Assembly (NCBI RefSeq): GCF_040782645.1
Contig: NZ_CP160403.1
Span: 9,335,001-9,399,000 of the forward strand
From: Streptomyces sp. HUAS ZL42
GTDB lineage: Bacteria > Actinomycetota > Actinomycetes > Streptomycetales > Streptomycetaceae
Reading direction: 5' to 3'
DNA length: 64,000 nucleotides
Shown piece by piece: positions 46,419-57,549 of the stretch. Both the position numbers and the translations under genes were made by a program. Every line of letters starts with the position of its first letter. The first letter of the stretch is position 1. Below the pieces are notes generated by a model. That model ran no database searches and was not told the DNA's origin. It worked only from the letters and a program-made list of their open reading frames with translations.

Positions 46419-47713
46419 GCCGCATCACAGACTTGCAGAAGAACCTCTTCGGAGGCACAACCTCCAACGCCCGCCAGTTCGGCATGATTTCGACTCTCGT
46501 GGCGATCGTCGTGCTGTTCCAGATCTGGACCGGAGGCCTGACACTGACCTCCGGCAACCTCATCGCCGTCGTCAGCCAGTACTCGTACATCCTGATCCTC
46601 TCCATCGGCATGCTGATGGTGATCGTCGCCGGCCACATCGATCTCTCGGTCGGCTCGGTCGCGGCGTTCACCGGCATCGTGGTCGCCAAGGTGATGCAGG
46701 AGTACTCGCTCCCGTGGCCCCTGGGCATCCTGCTCGGCCTGCTCGTCGGCGCGGCGATCGGCGCCTGGCAGGGTTTCTGGGTCGCCTACGTGGGGGTACC
46801 GGCCTTCATCGTCACCCTGGCCGGGATGCTGCTGTTCCGGGGCGGCAACCAGTACATCGGCAACGCCGACACCGTGCCGGTCCCCACCGGCTTCCGTGAC
46901 ATCGGAGCCGGCTTCCTGCCGGAAGTGGGGCCGGACACCGGATACAACAACCTGACCCTGCTGCTCGGCCTGGCCGCGTGCCTGGGCGTGGTGTGGCGGG
47001 AGTGGAAGGCACGGCAGACCCGGCGCGCGATGAACGCCGACGCCGCCCCGCTGTGGGTGACGGGCATTCGGCTGGCCGTGATGCTGAGCGTCATCGTCTT
47101 CGCGACGCTTCGCTTCGCCGGTGGCCGCATCGGCACCAGCCTGCCCATCTCCGGCATCATCCTGATCGTCCTGGTGCTCGCGTACTCTTACTACACGCGC
47201 AACACCATCGGCGGCCGGCACATCTACGCCGTCGGAGGCAACGCCCGCGCCGCCGAGCTGTCCGGGGTGAAGCTCAGGCAGGTCAACTTCCTCGTCATGA
47301 TGAACATGTCCGTCCTCGCCGCACTGGCCGGCATGATCTTCGTGGCGCGGTCCGCGGCCTCCGGCCCGCAGGACGGTCTGAGCTGGGAACTCGACGCCAT
47401 CGCGGCCGTCTTCATCGGCGGCGCGGCGGTCTCCGGCGGCCTCGGAACCATCAGCGGCTCCATCGTCGGCGGTCTCGTCATGGCTCTGCTCAACAACGGC
47501 CTGCAACTCGAGGGCGTCGGCTCCGACATGGTCCAGATCATCAAGGGCCTGGTCCTCCTCCTCGCCGTCGCATTCGACGTCTACAGCAAGAAGCAGGGGC
47601 GCTTCTCGATCATCGGAACGCTGATGCGCCCGTTCCAGCGGGACGAGGCGGCCGCACCGGCCGATTCGCCGAAGCAGGCCTCCGATCCGGACAAGGCTCA
47701 GGTCGTGGGCTGA
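46415..47713 (+). CDS. Monosaccharide ABC transporter permease (MmsB/GguB-like)
   Basis: 432-aa membrane protein with about ten hydrophobic segments. [13 protein letters not shown] and the C-terminal [19 protein letters not shown] are typical of the XylH/MmsB permeases. It is longer than RbsC-type permeases, as usual for this subgroup, because of an additional loop near residues 150-210. Translationally coupled to the ATPase gene by a 4-bp overlap. Confidence 0.92.
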   Translation: MSRITDLQKNLFGGTTSNARQFGMISTLVAIVVLFQIWTGGLTLTSGNLIAVVSQYSYILILSIGMLMVIVAGHIDLSVGSVAAFTGIVVAKVMQEYSLPWPLGILLGLLVGAAIGAWQGFWVAYVGVPAFIVTLAGMLLFRGGNQYIGNADTVPVPTGFRDIGAGFLPEVGPDTGYNNLTLLLGLAACLGVVWREWKARQTRRAMNADAAPLWVTGIRLAVMLSVIVFATLRFAGGRIGTSLPISGIILIVLVLAYSYYTRNTIGGRHIYAVGGNARAAELSGVKLRQVNFLVMMNMSVLAALAGMIFVARSAASGPQDGLSWELDAIAAVFIGGAAVSGGLGTISGSIVGGLVMALLNNGLQLEGVGSDMVQIIKGLVLLLAVAFDVYSKKQGRFSIIGTLMRPFQRDEAAAPADSPKQASDPDKAQVVG

Positions 47714-47793
47714 ACGCACGACCGTCACCGAGGGCGCCGCCAACCACGGCGCTCAACTCACCCGGCACCACGGCAAGAAGGGCTCATCCCACC

Positions 47794-48897
47794 ATGCGTA
47801 CAAGCATCATCCGAAGCATCGCCGCGGTCGGCGCCGTCGCGCTGCTCACCCTGGGCACGGCATGCTCCAACGAACGTGAGGGCGCCGACTCGGGCAGCGC
47901 CGACGCCAAGGGGTTCGCGAAGGACTCCCTCGTCGGGGTCGCGCTGCCCGCGAAGACCTCGGAGAACTGGGTGCTCGCCGGTGACCTGTTCACCAACGGC
48001 CTCAAGGAGGCCGGCTTCAAGGCGGACGTGCAGTACGCGGGCGCCTCGACCACCGTCGCGGACCAGCAGGCGCAGATCTCGTCCATGGTCACCAAGGGCG
48101 CGAAGGTGATCGTCATCGGCGCGACCGACGCCTCGCAGCTGTCCACCCAGGTGGCGCAGGCCAAGCAGGCAGGCGCGACCGTCATCGCCTACGACCGGCT
48201 GATCACCAACACGCCCGACGTCGACTACTACATCGCGTTCGACAACTTCAAGGTCGGCCAGCTGCAGGGGCAGGCGCTCCTCGACGGCATGAAGGCGAAG
48301 AAGGCCAAGGGCCCCTGGACGATCGAGCTGTTCTCCGGCTCGCCCGACGACAACAACTCCAAGGTCTTCTTCGATGGTGCGATGGACGTGCTCAAGCCGC
48401 TCATCGACAAGGGCGACATCGTTGTCGGATCCGGTCAGACGGACATCAAGCAGACGGCGATCCAGGGATGGAAGGCGGAGAACGCCCAGCAGCGGATGGA
48501 CTCGTTGCTGACCTCGACGTACGGCACGAAGACGCTCGACGGCGTCCTGTCCCCGAACGACACCCTCGCCCGCGCGATCATCACCTCGGTGAAGGGTGCC
48601 GGCAAGCCGGTCCCCGTCGTCACCGGGCAGGACTCCGAGGTCGAGTCGGTGAAGTCGATCATGGCGGGCGAGCAGTACTCGACCATCAACAAGGACACCC
48701 GCAAGCTCGTCGTCGAGACCGTCACCATGGTCAAGGCCCTGCAGAAGGGCGACAAGCCGGAGATCAACGACACCAAGTCGTACGACAACGGTGTCAAGGT
48801 CGTCCCCTCGTACCTCCTCCCGCCGGTCATCGTGACCAAGGAGAACGCGGCCGAGGCCTACGCCAACGACCCGAAGCTGGCGCCGCTGACCAAGTAG
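47794..48897 (+). CDS. Sugar-binding lipoprotein (ChvE-like)
   Basis: 367 aa. A lipoprotein signal with lipobox LGTAC, then the periplasmic-binding-protein fold with VALPAKTSENWVLAGD, AYDRLITNTPDVDYYIAFDN and DGVLSPNDTLARAI. The match to ChvE/multiple-sugar-binding proteins suggests xylose, galactose, arabinose or glucose as ligand. Last gene of the operon, closed by a strong hairpin at 48907-48939. Confidence 0.92.
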   Translation: MRTSIIRSIAAVGAVALLTLGTACSNEREGADSGSADAKGFAKDSLVGVALPAKTSENWVLAGDLFTNGLKEAGFKADVQYAGASTTVADQQAQISSMVTKGAKVIVIGATDASQLSTQVAQAKQAGATVIAYDRLITNTPDVDYYIAFDNFKVGQLQGQALLDGMKAKKAKGPWTIELFSGSPDDNNSKVFFDGAMDVLKPLIDKGDIVVGSGQTDIKQTAIQGWKAENAQQRMDSLLTSTYGTKTLDGVLSPNDTLARAIITSVKGAGKPVPVVTGQDSEVESVKSIMAGEQYSTINKDTRKLVVETVTMVKALQKGDKPEINDTKSYDNGVKVVPSYLLPPVIVTKENAAEAYANDPKLAPLTK

Positions 48898-48906
48898 ACG
48901 CCGACC

Positions 48907-48939
48907 GCTGCTGTCCCGCATCCGGCGCGGGACAGCAGC
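48907..48939 (+). terminator. Terminator of the sugar ABC operon
   Basis: Perfect 13-bp stem GCTGCTGTCCCGC with its complement and a 7-base loop, 9 bp after the stop codon. Confidence 0.85.
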
Positions 48940-49091
48940 GACGGCTTCCACTTGGGGCGAATTCCCACCCTGGTTGGCTGGAGTGACTGCAGTGACTGGT
49001 GTGATGAGAGAGACGAGGGAGGTCCGTCTACGGCCAAAGCTCCAAGCGCGAGGTCGTGACGACTCGTGACGACGAATGCTAGAAAGGCCGG

Positions 49092-51815
49092 ATGGCAGAC
49101 CGTTTTGCCCGGATTCGACGCATGCTCCCGTGGTCACTCGCGCGAAAGAACTTGCGAAGCGTCGCCGGTCAGATATTCCTTCTGCAGGTGGCGCTGGTGG
49201 TGCTGCTTGTGGCATTCGCCGTCTTCGCTCTCGTCCTGCAGTCGCAGCGGGACACCAACGCCGAGGCCAAGCGCCGCTCCATAGCCGTGGCGCAGACTTT
49301 CGCGCACTCCCCGGGCGTTCTGCCCGCACTGCAAGCCCCCAATCCGTCGAAGGTGCTGCAGCCGCTCACAGAGGCGGGACGCAAGTCCGCGGGCGTCGAC
49401 TTCGTCGTGGTGATGGACACGGCGGGGATCCGCTACACCCACCCCATGCCGGACCGGATCGGGAAGCGGTTCGTCGGCAAGATCGAGCCGTCGCTGGCGG
49501 GGAAGGTCTACACCGAAAGCGTGCACGGCCCCCTCGGCCACGAAGTCCAGGCCACCGTGCCCATCCGGAACACCGATGGCAGGGTGGTGGCCCTCGTCTC
49601 AGCCGGGCTGAAGGTCAAGAACGTGACCAGTCTGGTCGACCGGCAGATACCGATCATCCTGACCGCCGGGGCAGTCGCACTCGGGGTGGCCACCGCCGCC
49701 ACGGTGCTGGTGGGCAGGAGGCTGCGACGGCAGACCCACAGCCTGGCGCCGAACGAGATGAACCGCATGTACGACCACCACGACGCGGTGTTGCACTCCG
49801 TGCGCGAAGGGGTGCTCATCGTCGGGGACGACGGGCTGCTGCTGCTGGCGAACGACGAGGCCAGGCGACTGCTGGACCTGCCCTCGGACGCGGAGGGCCG
49901 GCATGTGTCCCAGTTGCCGACCCTGGAACCCGAAACCGTGTCGCTGCTCAGCTCCGGGCGCGAGGCCACGGACGAGGTGCACCTGGCCGGATCGCGGCTG
50001 CTGGCCGTCAACCAGAGGCCCACGGACCGCGGCGGCGGCCCCAAGGGAAGCGTGGTGACGCTGCGCGACACCACGGAGCTGCAGGTCGTTTCCGGCCGGG
50101 CCGAGATCACGGGTGAGCGGCTCAAGCTGCTGTACGACGCCGGACTGGTCATCGGCACCAACCTGGATGTGATCGAGACCGCTGACGAACTCGCCCGTAT
50201 CGCCGTCCCCCGCTTCGCCGACTTCGTCACCGTGGACCTGGCCGACGCCGTGCTGCACGGCGAGGAGCCGGCGGCAACGGCACGGGGCATGCGACGGGTC
50301 GCCGTGTGCGGCATCCGGGACGACCAGCCGCTCTACGAGAAGGGCCGGCTGATCGACTTTCTGCCGTCCACGCCCCAGGCACTCGGCTACGGCAGCGGCC
50401 GCTCGGAACTGGTGACCGACCTGTCAGCCGCAACGGGCTGGCAACTGCAGGACCCGGAGCGCACCGAGGCGATCGTGGACTACGGCATCCACTCGCTCAT
50501 CGCGACTCCGATCCAGGCGCGTGGTGTCGTGCTGGGCATGGTCAACTTCTGGCGCTCCAAGGAGCACGATCCCTTCGACGAGGAGGAGCTCTCGCTGGCG
50601 GAGGAACTGGTGGCCCGCGCGGCGGTCAGCATCGACAACGCCCGCCGGTACACGCGTGAGCACGCCCTGGCGGTCACCCTCCAGCGCAGCCTGCTGCCGC
50701 GGGCCCTGCCCGAGCAGAGCGCCCTGGACGTCGGCTACCGGTACCTGCCCGCGCAGTCGGGCGTGAGCGGAGACTGGTTCGACGTGATTCCCCTGCCGGG
50801 CAGCCGGGTGGCACTGGTCGTCGGTGACGTGGTCGGCCACGGCCTGCACGCCGCCGCCACCATGGGGCGACTGCGGACCGCGGTGCACAACTTCTCCACG
50901 CTGGACCTCCCGCCCGATGAACTGCTGAGCCACCTGGACGACCTGGTCAGCCGAATCGACCAGGATGAGTGCACGGACAGCCCCGCCGCCGTCGTGGGCG
51001 CCACCTGTCTGTACGCGATCTACGACGCTTCGACGGGCCGCTGCACCATGGCCCGCGCCGGGCACCTGGCTCCCGCACTGGTCCACCCCGACGGAAGCGT
51101 CACCTTCCCCGACCTGCCACCGGGGCCGCCACTGGGCCTCGGGGGCATGCCCTTCCAGGCGGCCGAACTGGACGTCGCCGAAGGCTCCCGGCTCGTCCTG
51201 TACACCGACGGACTCATCGAGGACCGGACCCGCGACCTGGACGAGGGAATGGAACTCCTGCGCGAAGCCCTGGCGGGCCACCCCGACCGCTCGCCGGAGG
51301 AAAGCTGCCAGGCCGTGCTGGAGACACTGCTGCCCGAACGCCCCACGGACGACGTCGCACTGCTCATCGCCCGCACCCATGCGCTGCCGCCGGACCGGAT
51401 CGCCGAGTGGGACGTGCCGCCCGACCCGGCCGCCGTGGCGGGGGTACGCGCCGCGGTGACCGGCAAGCTCGACGAGTGGGGCCTGTCCGAACTCGCCTTC
51501 AGCATGGAACTGGTGCTGAGCGAGCTCGTCACCAACGCCGTCCGCTACGGTTGCGAGCCGATCCACATGCGGCTGATCCACGACCGTACGCTGATCTGCG
51601 AGGTGGCGGACGGCAGCAGCACCTCGCCCCATCTGCGGTACGCGGCTACGACCGACGAAGGCGGCCGGGGCCTGTTCCTGGTGTCGCAGCTGACCGAGCG
51701 ATGGGGCACCCGGTACACGCCCCAGGGCAAGGTGATCTGGGCCGAGCAGGCGCTGCCGAATCACGAAGAGGCCTGCGCCCGGCGTCCATCGGCACTGGCC
51801 GTAACCCGGCGCTGA
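49092..51815 (+). CDS. Sensor SpoIIE phosphatase with PAS, GAF and HATPase domains
   Basis: 907-aa multi-domain regulator. An N-terminal membrane segment (about residue 27-50), an extracellular sensor of the DcuS/Cache type (about 50-175; VVVMDTAGIRYTHPMPDRIG), a second membrane segment (about 182-205), PAS (about 225-330), GAF (about 345-520), SpoIIE phosphatase (GDWFDVIPLPG, GDVVGHGLHAA, LYTDGLIED) and a C-terminal anti-sigma HATPase (SELVTNAVRYG, CEVADGS, GGRGLFLVSQL). It combines the kinase and phosphatase of a partner-switching module in one protein and probably senses an organic acid outside the cell. Confidence 0.9.
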   Translation: MADRFARIRRMLPWSLARKNLRSVAGQIFLLQVALVVLLVAFAVFALVLQSQRDTNAEAKRRSIAVAQTFAHSPGVLPALQAPNPSKVLQPLTEAGRKSAGVDFVVVMDTAGIRYTHPMPDRIGKRFVGKIEPSLAGKVYTESVHGPLGHEVQATVPIRNTDGRVVALVSAGLKVKNVTSLVDRQIPIILTAGAVALGVATAATVLVGRRLRRQTHSLAPNEMNRMYDHHDAVLHSVREGVLIVGDDGLLLLANDEARRLLDLPSDAEGRHVSQLPTLEPETVSLLSSGREATDEVHLAGSRLLAVNQRPTDRGGGPKGSVVTLRDTTELQVVSGRAEITGERLKLLYDAGLVIGTNLDVIETADELARIAVPRFADFVTVDLADAVLHGEEPAATARGMRRVAVCGIRDDQPLYEKGRLIDFLPSTPQALGYGSGRSELVTDLSAATGWQLQDPERTEAIVDYGIHSLIATPIQARGVVLGMVNFWRSKEHDPFDEEELSLAEELVARAAVSIDNARRYTREHALAVTLQRSLLPRALPEQSALDVGYRYLPAQSGVSGDWFDVIPLPGSRVALVVGDVVGHGLHAAATMGRLRTAVHNFSTLDLPPDELLSHLDDLVSRIDQDECTDSPAAVVGATCLYAIYDASTGRCTMARAGHLAPALVHPDGSVTFPDLPPGPPLGLGGMPFQAAELDVAEGSRLVLYTDGLIEDRTRDLDEGMELLREALAGHPDRSPEESCQAVLETLLPERPTDDVALLIARTHALPPDRIAEWDVPPDPAAVAGVRAAVTGKLDEWGLSELAFSMELVLSELVTNAVRYGCEPIHMRLIHDRTLICEVADGSSTSPHLRYAATTDEGGRGLFLVSQLTERWGTRYTPQGKVIWAEQALPNHEEACARRPSALAVTRR

Positions 51816-51835
51816 CGCCTGCGTACCCTGTCCCC

Positions 51836-52792
51836 GTGTCAGCTTCTCGCCTGCGTCGCGTCGCCGTTCTTGTGCTCGAGGGGGCGAAGCCGCTCGATGT
51901 CGGCATTCCCGCGCAGGTGTTCACCACGCGCGCGAGCATGCCGTACGAGGTGCGGCTGTGCGGCGCGGCTCCCGGTCTCGTGACGGGCGGCGACGGGCTG
52001 TCGTACCACGTCGCCCATGGCCTCGACACGCTCGCGTGGGCCGACATCGTCTTCATCCCCGGCTACCGGTTCCCCGACCGTGACGATCCTCCGCGGACCG
52101 TCGTCGACGCGCTGATCGCCGCCCACGTCCGGGGCGCGCGGCTGGCCGCCATCTCGACCGGCGCTTTCGCGCTCGCCGCGACGGGCCTGCTCGACGGCAG
52201 GCGCGCCACGACGCACTGGCATTACACGCGGGCCCTGGTGGCGAAGCATCCCCTCGTTCAGGTCGACGAGAACGTTCTGTTCGTCGACGAGGGCAGTGTG
52301 CTGACTTCGGCGGGCGCCGCATCGGGCATCGACCTGTGCCTGCACATTCTCCGCGGCGACCTCGGGGTGGCCGCGTCGAACCACGCGGCCCGGCGCCTGG
52401 TCGCGGCCCCCTACCGCAGCGGCGGTCAGGCGCAGTATGTGCCGCGAAGTGTCCCCGAGCCGCTCGGAGAGCGGTTCGCCGCCACCCGGGACTGGGCGCT
52501 GCACCGCCTCGATGAGCCTCTCACCCTCGAGACACTGGCGCGGCAGGCGGCGGTCTCACCGCGCACGTTCTCGCGGCGTTTCGTCGACGAGACGGGGTAC
52601 ACGCCGATGCAGTGGATCATGCGAGCCCGCATCGACATGGCCCGGGAGTTGCTCGAGCGTTCGCAGCGCAGCGTCGAGCAGATCGCCGCCGACGTCGGCC
52701 TCGGCACGGGTGCGAATCTGCGGCTGCACTTCCAGCGCATCCTCGGCACCACGCCGAGCGAGTACCGGCGCACCTTCACGCTCGGCGAGTAG
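51836..52792 (+). CDS. GlxA-type AraC-family regulator (DJ-1/PfpI + AraC HTH)
   Basis: 318 aa. The N-terminal amidase-like domain (residues 5-180; AAISTGAFALAATGLLDGRRATTHW, with Thr-Gly-Ala instead of a catalytic Cys at the nucleophile site) is followed by the AraC double helix-turn-helix (LTLETLARQAAVSPRTFSRRF and VEQIAADVGLGTGANLRLHF). The GTG at 51836 was chosen. It lies 101 bp before the GAPDH gene in the same direction, with a palindrome (52820-52841) between them. Confidence 0.88.
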   Translation: MSASRLRRVAVLVLEGAKPLDVGIPAQVFTTRASMPYEVRLCGAAPGLVTGGDGLSYHVAHGLDTLAWADIVFIPGYRFPDRDDPPRTVVDALIAAHVRGARLAAISTGAFALAATGLLDGRRATTHWHYTRALVAKHPLVQVDENVLFVDEGSVLTSAGAASGIDLCLHILRGDLGVAASNHAARRLVAAPYRSGGQAQYVPRSVPEPLGERFAATRDWALHRLDEPLTLETLARQAAVSPRTFSRRFVDETGYTPMQWIMRARIDMARELLERSQRSVEQIAADVGLGTGANLRLHFQRILGTTPSEYRRTFTLGE

Positions 52793-52819
52793 TCCCACCG
52801 CGTGGCGCGATCCTTTTGA

Positions 52820-52841
52820 ACAGTGGCGATCTCGCCACTGT
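52820..52841. promoter_or_regulatory. Palindrome between AraC-type regulator and gap
   Basis: ACAGTGGCGA, TC, TCGCCACTGT: perfect 10-bp arms with a 2-bp centre, 52 bp before the gap start. The tight centre fits a protein-binding site better than a terminator. Confidence 0.5.
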
Positions 52842-52893
52842 CAGCGCCGGATGCGGCGAGCGAGCCTGGTGGCGAAAGGAAGGGACACCATTC

Positions 52894-53892
52894 ATGACTC
52901 GCATCGCCATCAACGGATTCGGCCGCATCGGACGCAATGTGCTGCGCGCCCTGCTCGAACGCGACAGCGACCTCGAGGTCGTCGCCGTCAATGACCTCAC
53001 GGAGCCCGCAACCCTCGCGCGGCTGCTCGCCTACGACACGACGGCCGGCCGGCTCGGTCGCCCGGTGACCGTCGACGGGGACGCCCTCGTCGTCGACGGC
53101 CGCCGCATCACGGTGCTCGCCGAGCGAGACCCGGCGCGGCTGCCGTGGGCCGCACTCGGCGTCGACATCGCCCTCGAGGCGACCGGCCGCTTCACATCGG
53201 CCAAGGCCGCCGGCGCCCACCTCGACGCGGGCGCCAAGAAGGTGCTCGTCAGCGCGCCGTCGGACGGCGCCGACGTCACGCTGGCGTTCGGCGTCAACAC
53301 CGACGCCTACGACCCGTCCGCGCACACGATCGTCTCGAACGCCTCGTGCACGACCAACGCGCTGGCACCGCTCGCCGCCGTCCTCGATGAGCTCGCCGGG
53401 ATCGAGCACGGCTTCATGACGACGGTGCACGCCTACACGCAGGAGCAGAACCTGCAGGACGGTCCGCACCGCGACGCCCGTCGCGCCCGAGCCGCCGGCG
53501 TCAACATCGTGCCGACCACGACGGGCGCCGCCAAGGCGATCGGCCTTGTGCTGCCGAACCTGGACGGCAAGCTTTCGGGCGACTCGATCCGCGTGCCGGT
53601 TCCGGTGGGCTCGATCGTCGAACTCAACACGACCGTCGCCCGCGACGTGACGCGCGACGACGTGCTGGCGGCGTACCGCGCCGCGGCTGAGGGACCCCTC
53701 GAGGGCATCCTCGAGTACTCGGACTTCCCACTCGTCTCCTCCGACATCGTCGGTAACCCGGCCTCGTCGATCTTCGACTCGGCCCTCACCCGCGTGGACG
53801 GCCGCCATGTGAAGGTCGTCGCCTGGTACGACAACGAGTGGGGCTTCTCGAACCGCGTGATCGACACGCTCGAGTTCCTCGCCACCCGCTGA
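52894..53892 (+). CDS. gap: Glyceraldehyde-3-phosphate dehydrogenase, type I
   Basis: 332 aa. INGFGRIGRNVLRALL for NAD binding, SNASCTTNALAPL with the catalytic Cys, [26 protein letters not shown] and WYDNEWGFSNR. Asp after the second Rossmann strand (VNDLTEPATLARLL) points to NAD. The start follows AAAGGAAGGG. It is not linked to other glycolytic genes such as pgk or tpi, so it is probably a second, condition-specific GAPDH under the adjacent AraC-type regulator. Confidence 0.92.
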   Translation: MTRIAINGFGRIGRNVLRALLERDSDLEVVAVNDLTEPATLARLLAYDTTAGRLGRPVTVDGDALVVDGRRITVLAERDPARLPWAALGVDIALEATGRFTSAKAAGAHLDAGAKKVLVSAPSDGADVTLAFGVNTDAYDPSAHTIVSNASCTTNALAPLAAVLDELAGIEHGFMTTVHAYTQEQNLQDGPHRDARRARAAGVNIVPTTTGAAKAIGLVLPNLDGKLSGDSIRVPVPVGSIVELNTTVARDVTRDDVLAAYRAAAEGPLEGILEYSDFPLVSSDIVGNPASSIFDSALTRVDGRHVKVVAWYDNEWGFSNRVIDTLEFLATR

Positions 53893-55635
<1,743 letters not shown>

Positions 55636-55889
55636 GAAGTCGTTCCCTGAGCACGCCTCCCGCCCGGCCGGGGCCCACGTGGAGACCGAGGGCCCCGGTC
55701 CACGGAGACCGGCCGTCACTCTGACGCTGCGTCAATGTGCCGTACACGCTTACTTGTTGTCGGGACGCATCCCGGAACACACTTGCGTTGCTCGGACGCA
55801 AGCTCGACTCGGCGGATGGGGTCGCTGCAGTCACGCCTGCCCTTCCAACGGCAGTTCGCTGTGCGCACCATCCATCTATGGGGGGAACC

Positions 55890-56369
55890 ATGGCCGCACG
55901 TCCGTCTCGCAAATCCCTGGCCAATACCGCCGCCGTCTCCGCCCTGGCGCTGGCCGCGACGCTCACAGGAGCCGCCGTCGCGCCGAGCACCGCCGCCGCT
56001 GACACCGGCGACCGTACGCAGACAGTCGGTTGCGAGTCGTTGTATGTCAACGACTCGTCGGGAGTCACACACGCCAGGCTGCGGAACTGCACCGTCACCT
56101 GGGGAAAGAACATCTTTGACGGCTCCTACTGGCAGACGGTGAAGTTCGAGCTCCTCGACGCCCGCACCGACGGTGTCTGCGCCCGGTCGAACGTCATCGT
56201 GTCCCCTTCCGGGGCCGGCGCGCAGGCCAGCGAGTGCAACGGCGTCTGGACGGCGAAGACGGCGAACTTCGGCGGCCGGGCCACGAACATCTTCATCAGG
56301 ATCGCCTACGGCTCCAACTCCACCTACGGCAAGATCAGCACCAACGTGACGCCGCCGTCCGGATTCTGA
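55890..56369 (+). CDS. Secreted hypothetical protein
   Basis: 159 aa with a Sec-type signal peptide (residues 1-38, cleavage near AAADTG). The mature domain of about 120 residues is rich in Asn/Thr/Ser, with four cysteines (GCES, NCTV, VCAR, ECNG), suggesting a compact extracellular beta-sandwich. The ATG at 55890 follows GGGGGAACC. The ATG at 55878 overlaps that site and is less likely. Transcribed with the following SH3-like gene 11 bp away. Family not recognised. Confidence 0.65.
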   Translation: MAARPSRKSLANTAAVSALALAATLTGAAVAPSTAAADTGDRTQTVGCESLYVNDSSGVTHARLRNCTVTWGKNIFDGSYWQTVKFELLDARTDGVCARSNVIVSPSGAGAQASECNGVWTAKTANFGGRATNIFIRIAYGSNSTYGKISTNVTPPSGF

Positions 56370-56380
56370 GGGGGCAGACA

Positions 56381-56749
56381 ATGCGAGGGCCTCGACGGGC
56401 GAAGTTGGCAGCACTGGCGGTCGGGGTACTCGCCGTACCCGCGGGGCTGGTTGTGGGCACGGCGGGAACGGCGTCGGCGAACGCGTCCTGCGGCCAGGGT
56501 GCCTGGGGCACGGACGGTACGGACGTGAGGATGACGCCGGGTGTCAGTGCGAACATGCGCAGCGGCTCAAGCACAAGTTGCGGGATCGTCGGCTGGGCGG
56601 ACAACCAGGACACTCTGATCTACTACTGCTGGACGTCCGGCCAGAACGGGACGTGGACGTATCTGTACAACCAGCACGACGATCGCACCGGGTGGGTGAA
56701 GGACTCCCTGCTGCCCTACAACGGGTCCAACCAGTGGTGCGGCTTCTGA
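56381..56749 (+). CDS. Small secreted SH3-like domain protein
   Basis: 122 aa. Signal peptide to about residue 33 (ASANAS). The mature part has the bacterial SH3 pattern: VRMTPGVSANMRSGSSTSCGIVGWA, a central WTYLYN strand and GWVKDSLLPY, with paired cysteines. Such domains often bind cell-wall peptides. The ribosome-binding site GAGGGGG overlaps the stop of the previous gene, so the two secreted proteins are made together. Confidence 0.75.
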   Translation: MRGPRRAKLAALAVGVLAVPAGLVVGTAGTASANASCGQGAWGTDGTDVRMTPGVSANMRSGSSTSCGIVGWADNQDTLIYYCWTSGQNGTWTYLYNQHDDRTGWVKDSLLPYNGSNQWCGF

Positions 56750-56792
56750 CCGCCTGGCCGATGGCCAGTGTGGCCTGGTCAGTGTGGCCTGG

Positions 56793-57383
56793 TCAGTGTG
56801 TTCGGCGTAGTCCTGCGATGAGGAGTGCGACCAGTCGGCGTGCGTCGTAGCGGGGATCGCTGTCCGCGCCGATACAGAGGTTCCCGACGCCGCGCATGAG
56901 CTCGTAGGCCTCCAGGCCGGAGCGGATCTCGCCGGCGGTGGCTGCGGCTTCGAGCAGCTGGGCGCATACGGGCACAAGCCGGTCGAGGAAGTACGCGTGC
57001 AGTGCGTCGAAGCCGGCGTCGTCGGAGTGCAGTACGGCGGCGAGTCCGTGCTTGGTGACCAGGAAGTCGACGAAGAGATCGATCCATTGCCCCAGTGCGT
57101 CATATGGGGTTGCGCTGGTCTCCAGCAGGGCCGGACCGGCCTCGGCGCAGGCGTCGACCTGGTGCCGGTAGACGGCGACGATGAGGTCCGCTCGAGTCGG
57201 GAAGTGGCGGTAGATCGTGCCCAGCCCGACGCCTGCCTTGGCCGCGATGTCACGTACCGGGGCTTCCACGCCCGACGTGACGAAGACCGCGGCGGCCGCG
57301 GCGAGCAGAGTCTCCTTGTTGCGCCGGGCGTCCTTCCGCTTGGACTGGGCCCCGGGCCCTGCGCTTTCCCCGCTGTCGCTCAT
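56793..57383 (-). CDS. TetR-family regulator
   Basis: 196 aa. The helix-turn-helix lies at about residues 40-65 (VRDIAAKAGVGLGTIYRHFPTRADLI). The ligand-binding C-terminal domain is followed by GLRRTH. Divergent from the aldo/keto reductase gene with two palindromic operators between them (57418-57465), so it probably represses both itself and the redox operon. Confidence 0.9.
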   Translation of the reverse strand: MSDSGESAGPGAQSKRKDARRNKETLLAAAAAVFVTSGVEAPVRDIAAKAGVGLGTIYRHFPTRADLIVAVYRHQVDACAEAGPALLETSATPYDALGQWIDLFVDFLVTKHGLAAVLHSDDAGFDALHAYFLDRLVPVCAQLLEAAATAGEIRSGLEAYELMRGVGNLCIGADSDPRYDARRLVALLIAGLRRTH

Positions 57384-57417
57384 CGCGCCGCTTCCTCCCG
57401 CTGGAGAGCTTGCAAAA

Positions 57418-57465
57418 ACGGAACAGTGTTCCGTATCGTTTCCATCGTTCCGGAACTAGGTTCCG
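57418..57465. promoter_or_regulatory. Two TetR operators between tetR and aldo/keto reductase
   Basis: ACGGAAC AGT GTTCCGT (57418-57434) and CGGAAC TAG GTTCCG (57451-57465). The half-site CGGAAC and the 3-bp spacing are shared and the centres are 32 bp apart, three helical turns, so two dimers would bind on one face. Confidence 0.8.
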
Positions 57466-57549
57466 TTTGCTCATGCTGTCAGAGCAGGGGACCGACCGCC
57501 AAGCCACGCATCGCCACCACGCTTGATCCGCAATGGAGGAAACACGGTC

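Noticed and set aside
48907..48939. Inverted repeat considered as an operator
   Set aside because: It lies 9 bp after a stop codon with a 7-base loop and a GC-rich 13-bp stem, so a terminator explains it better.
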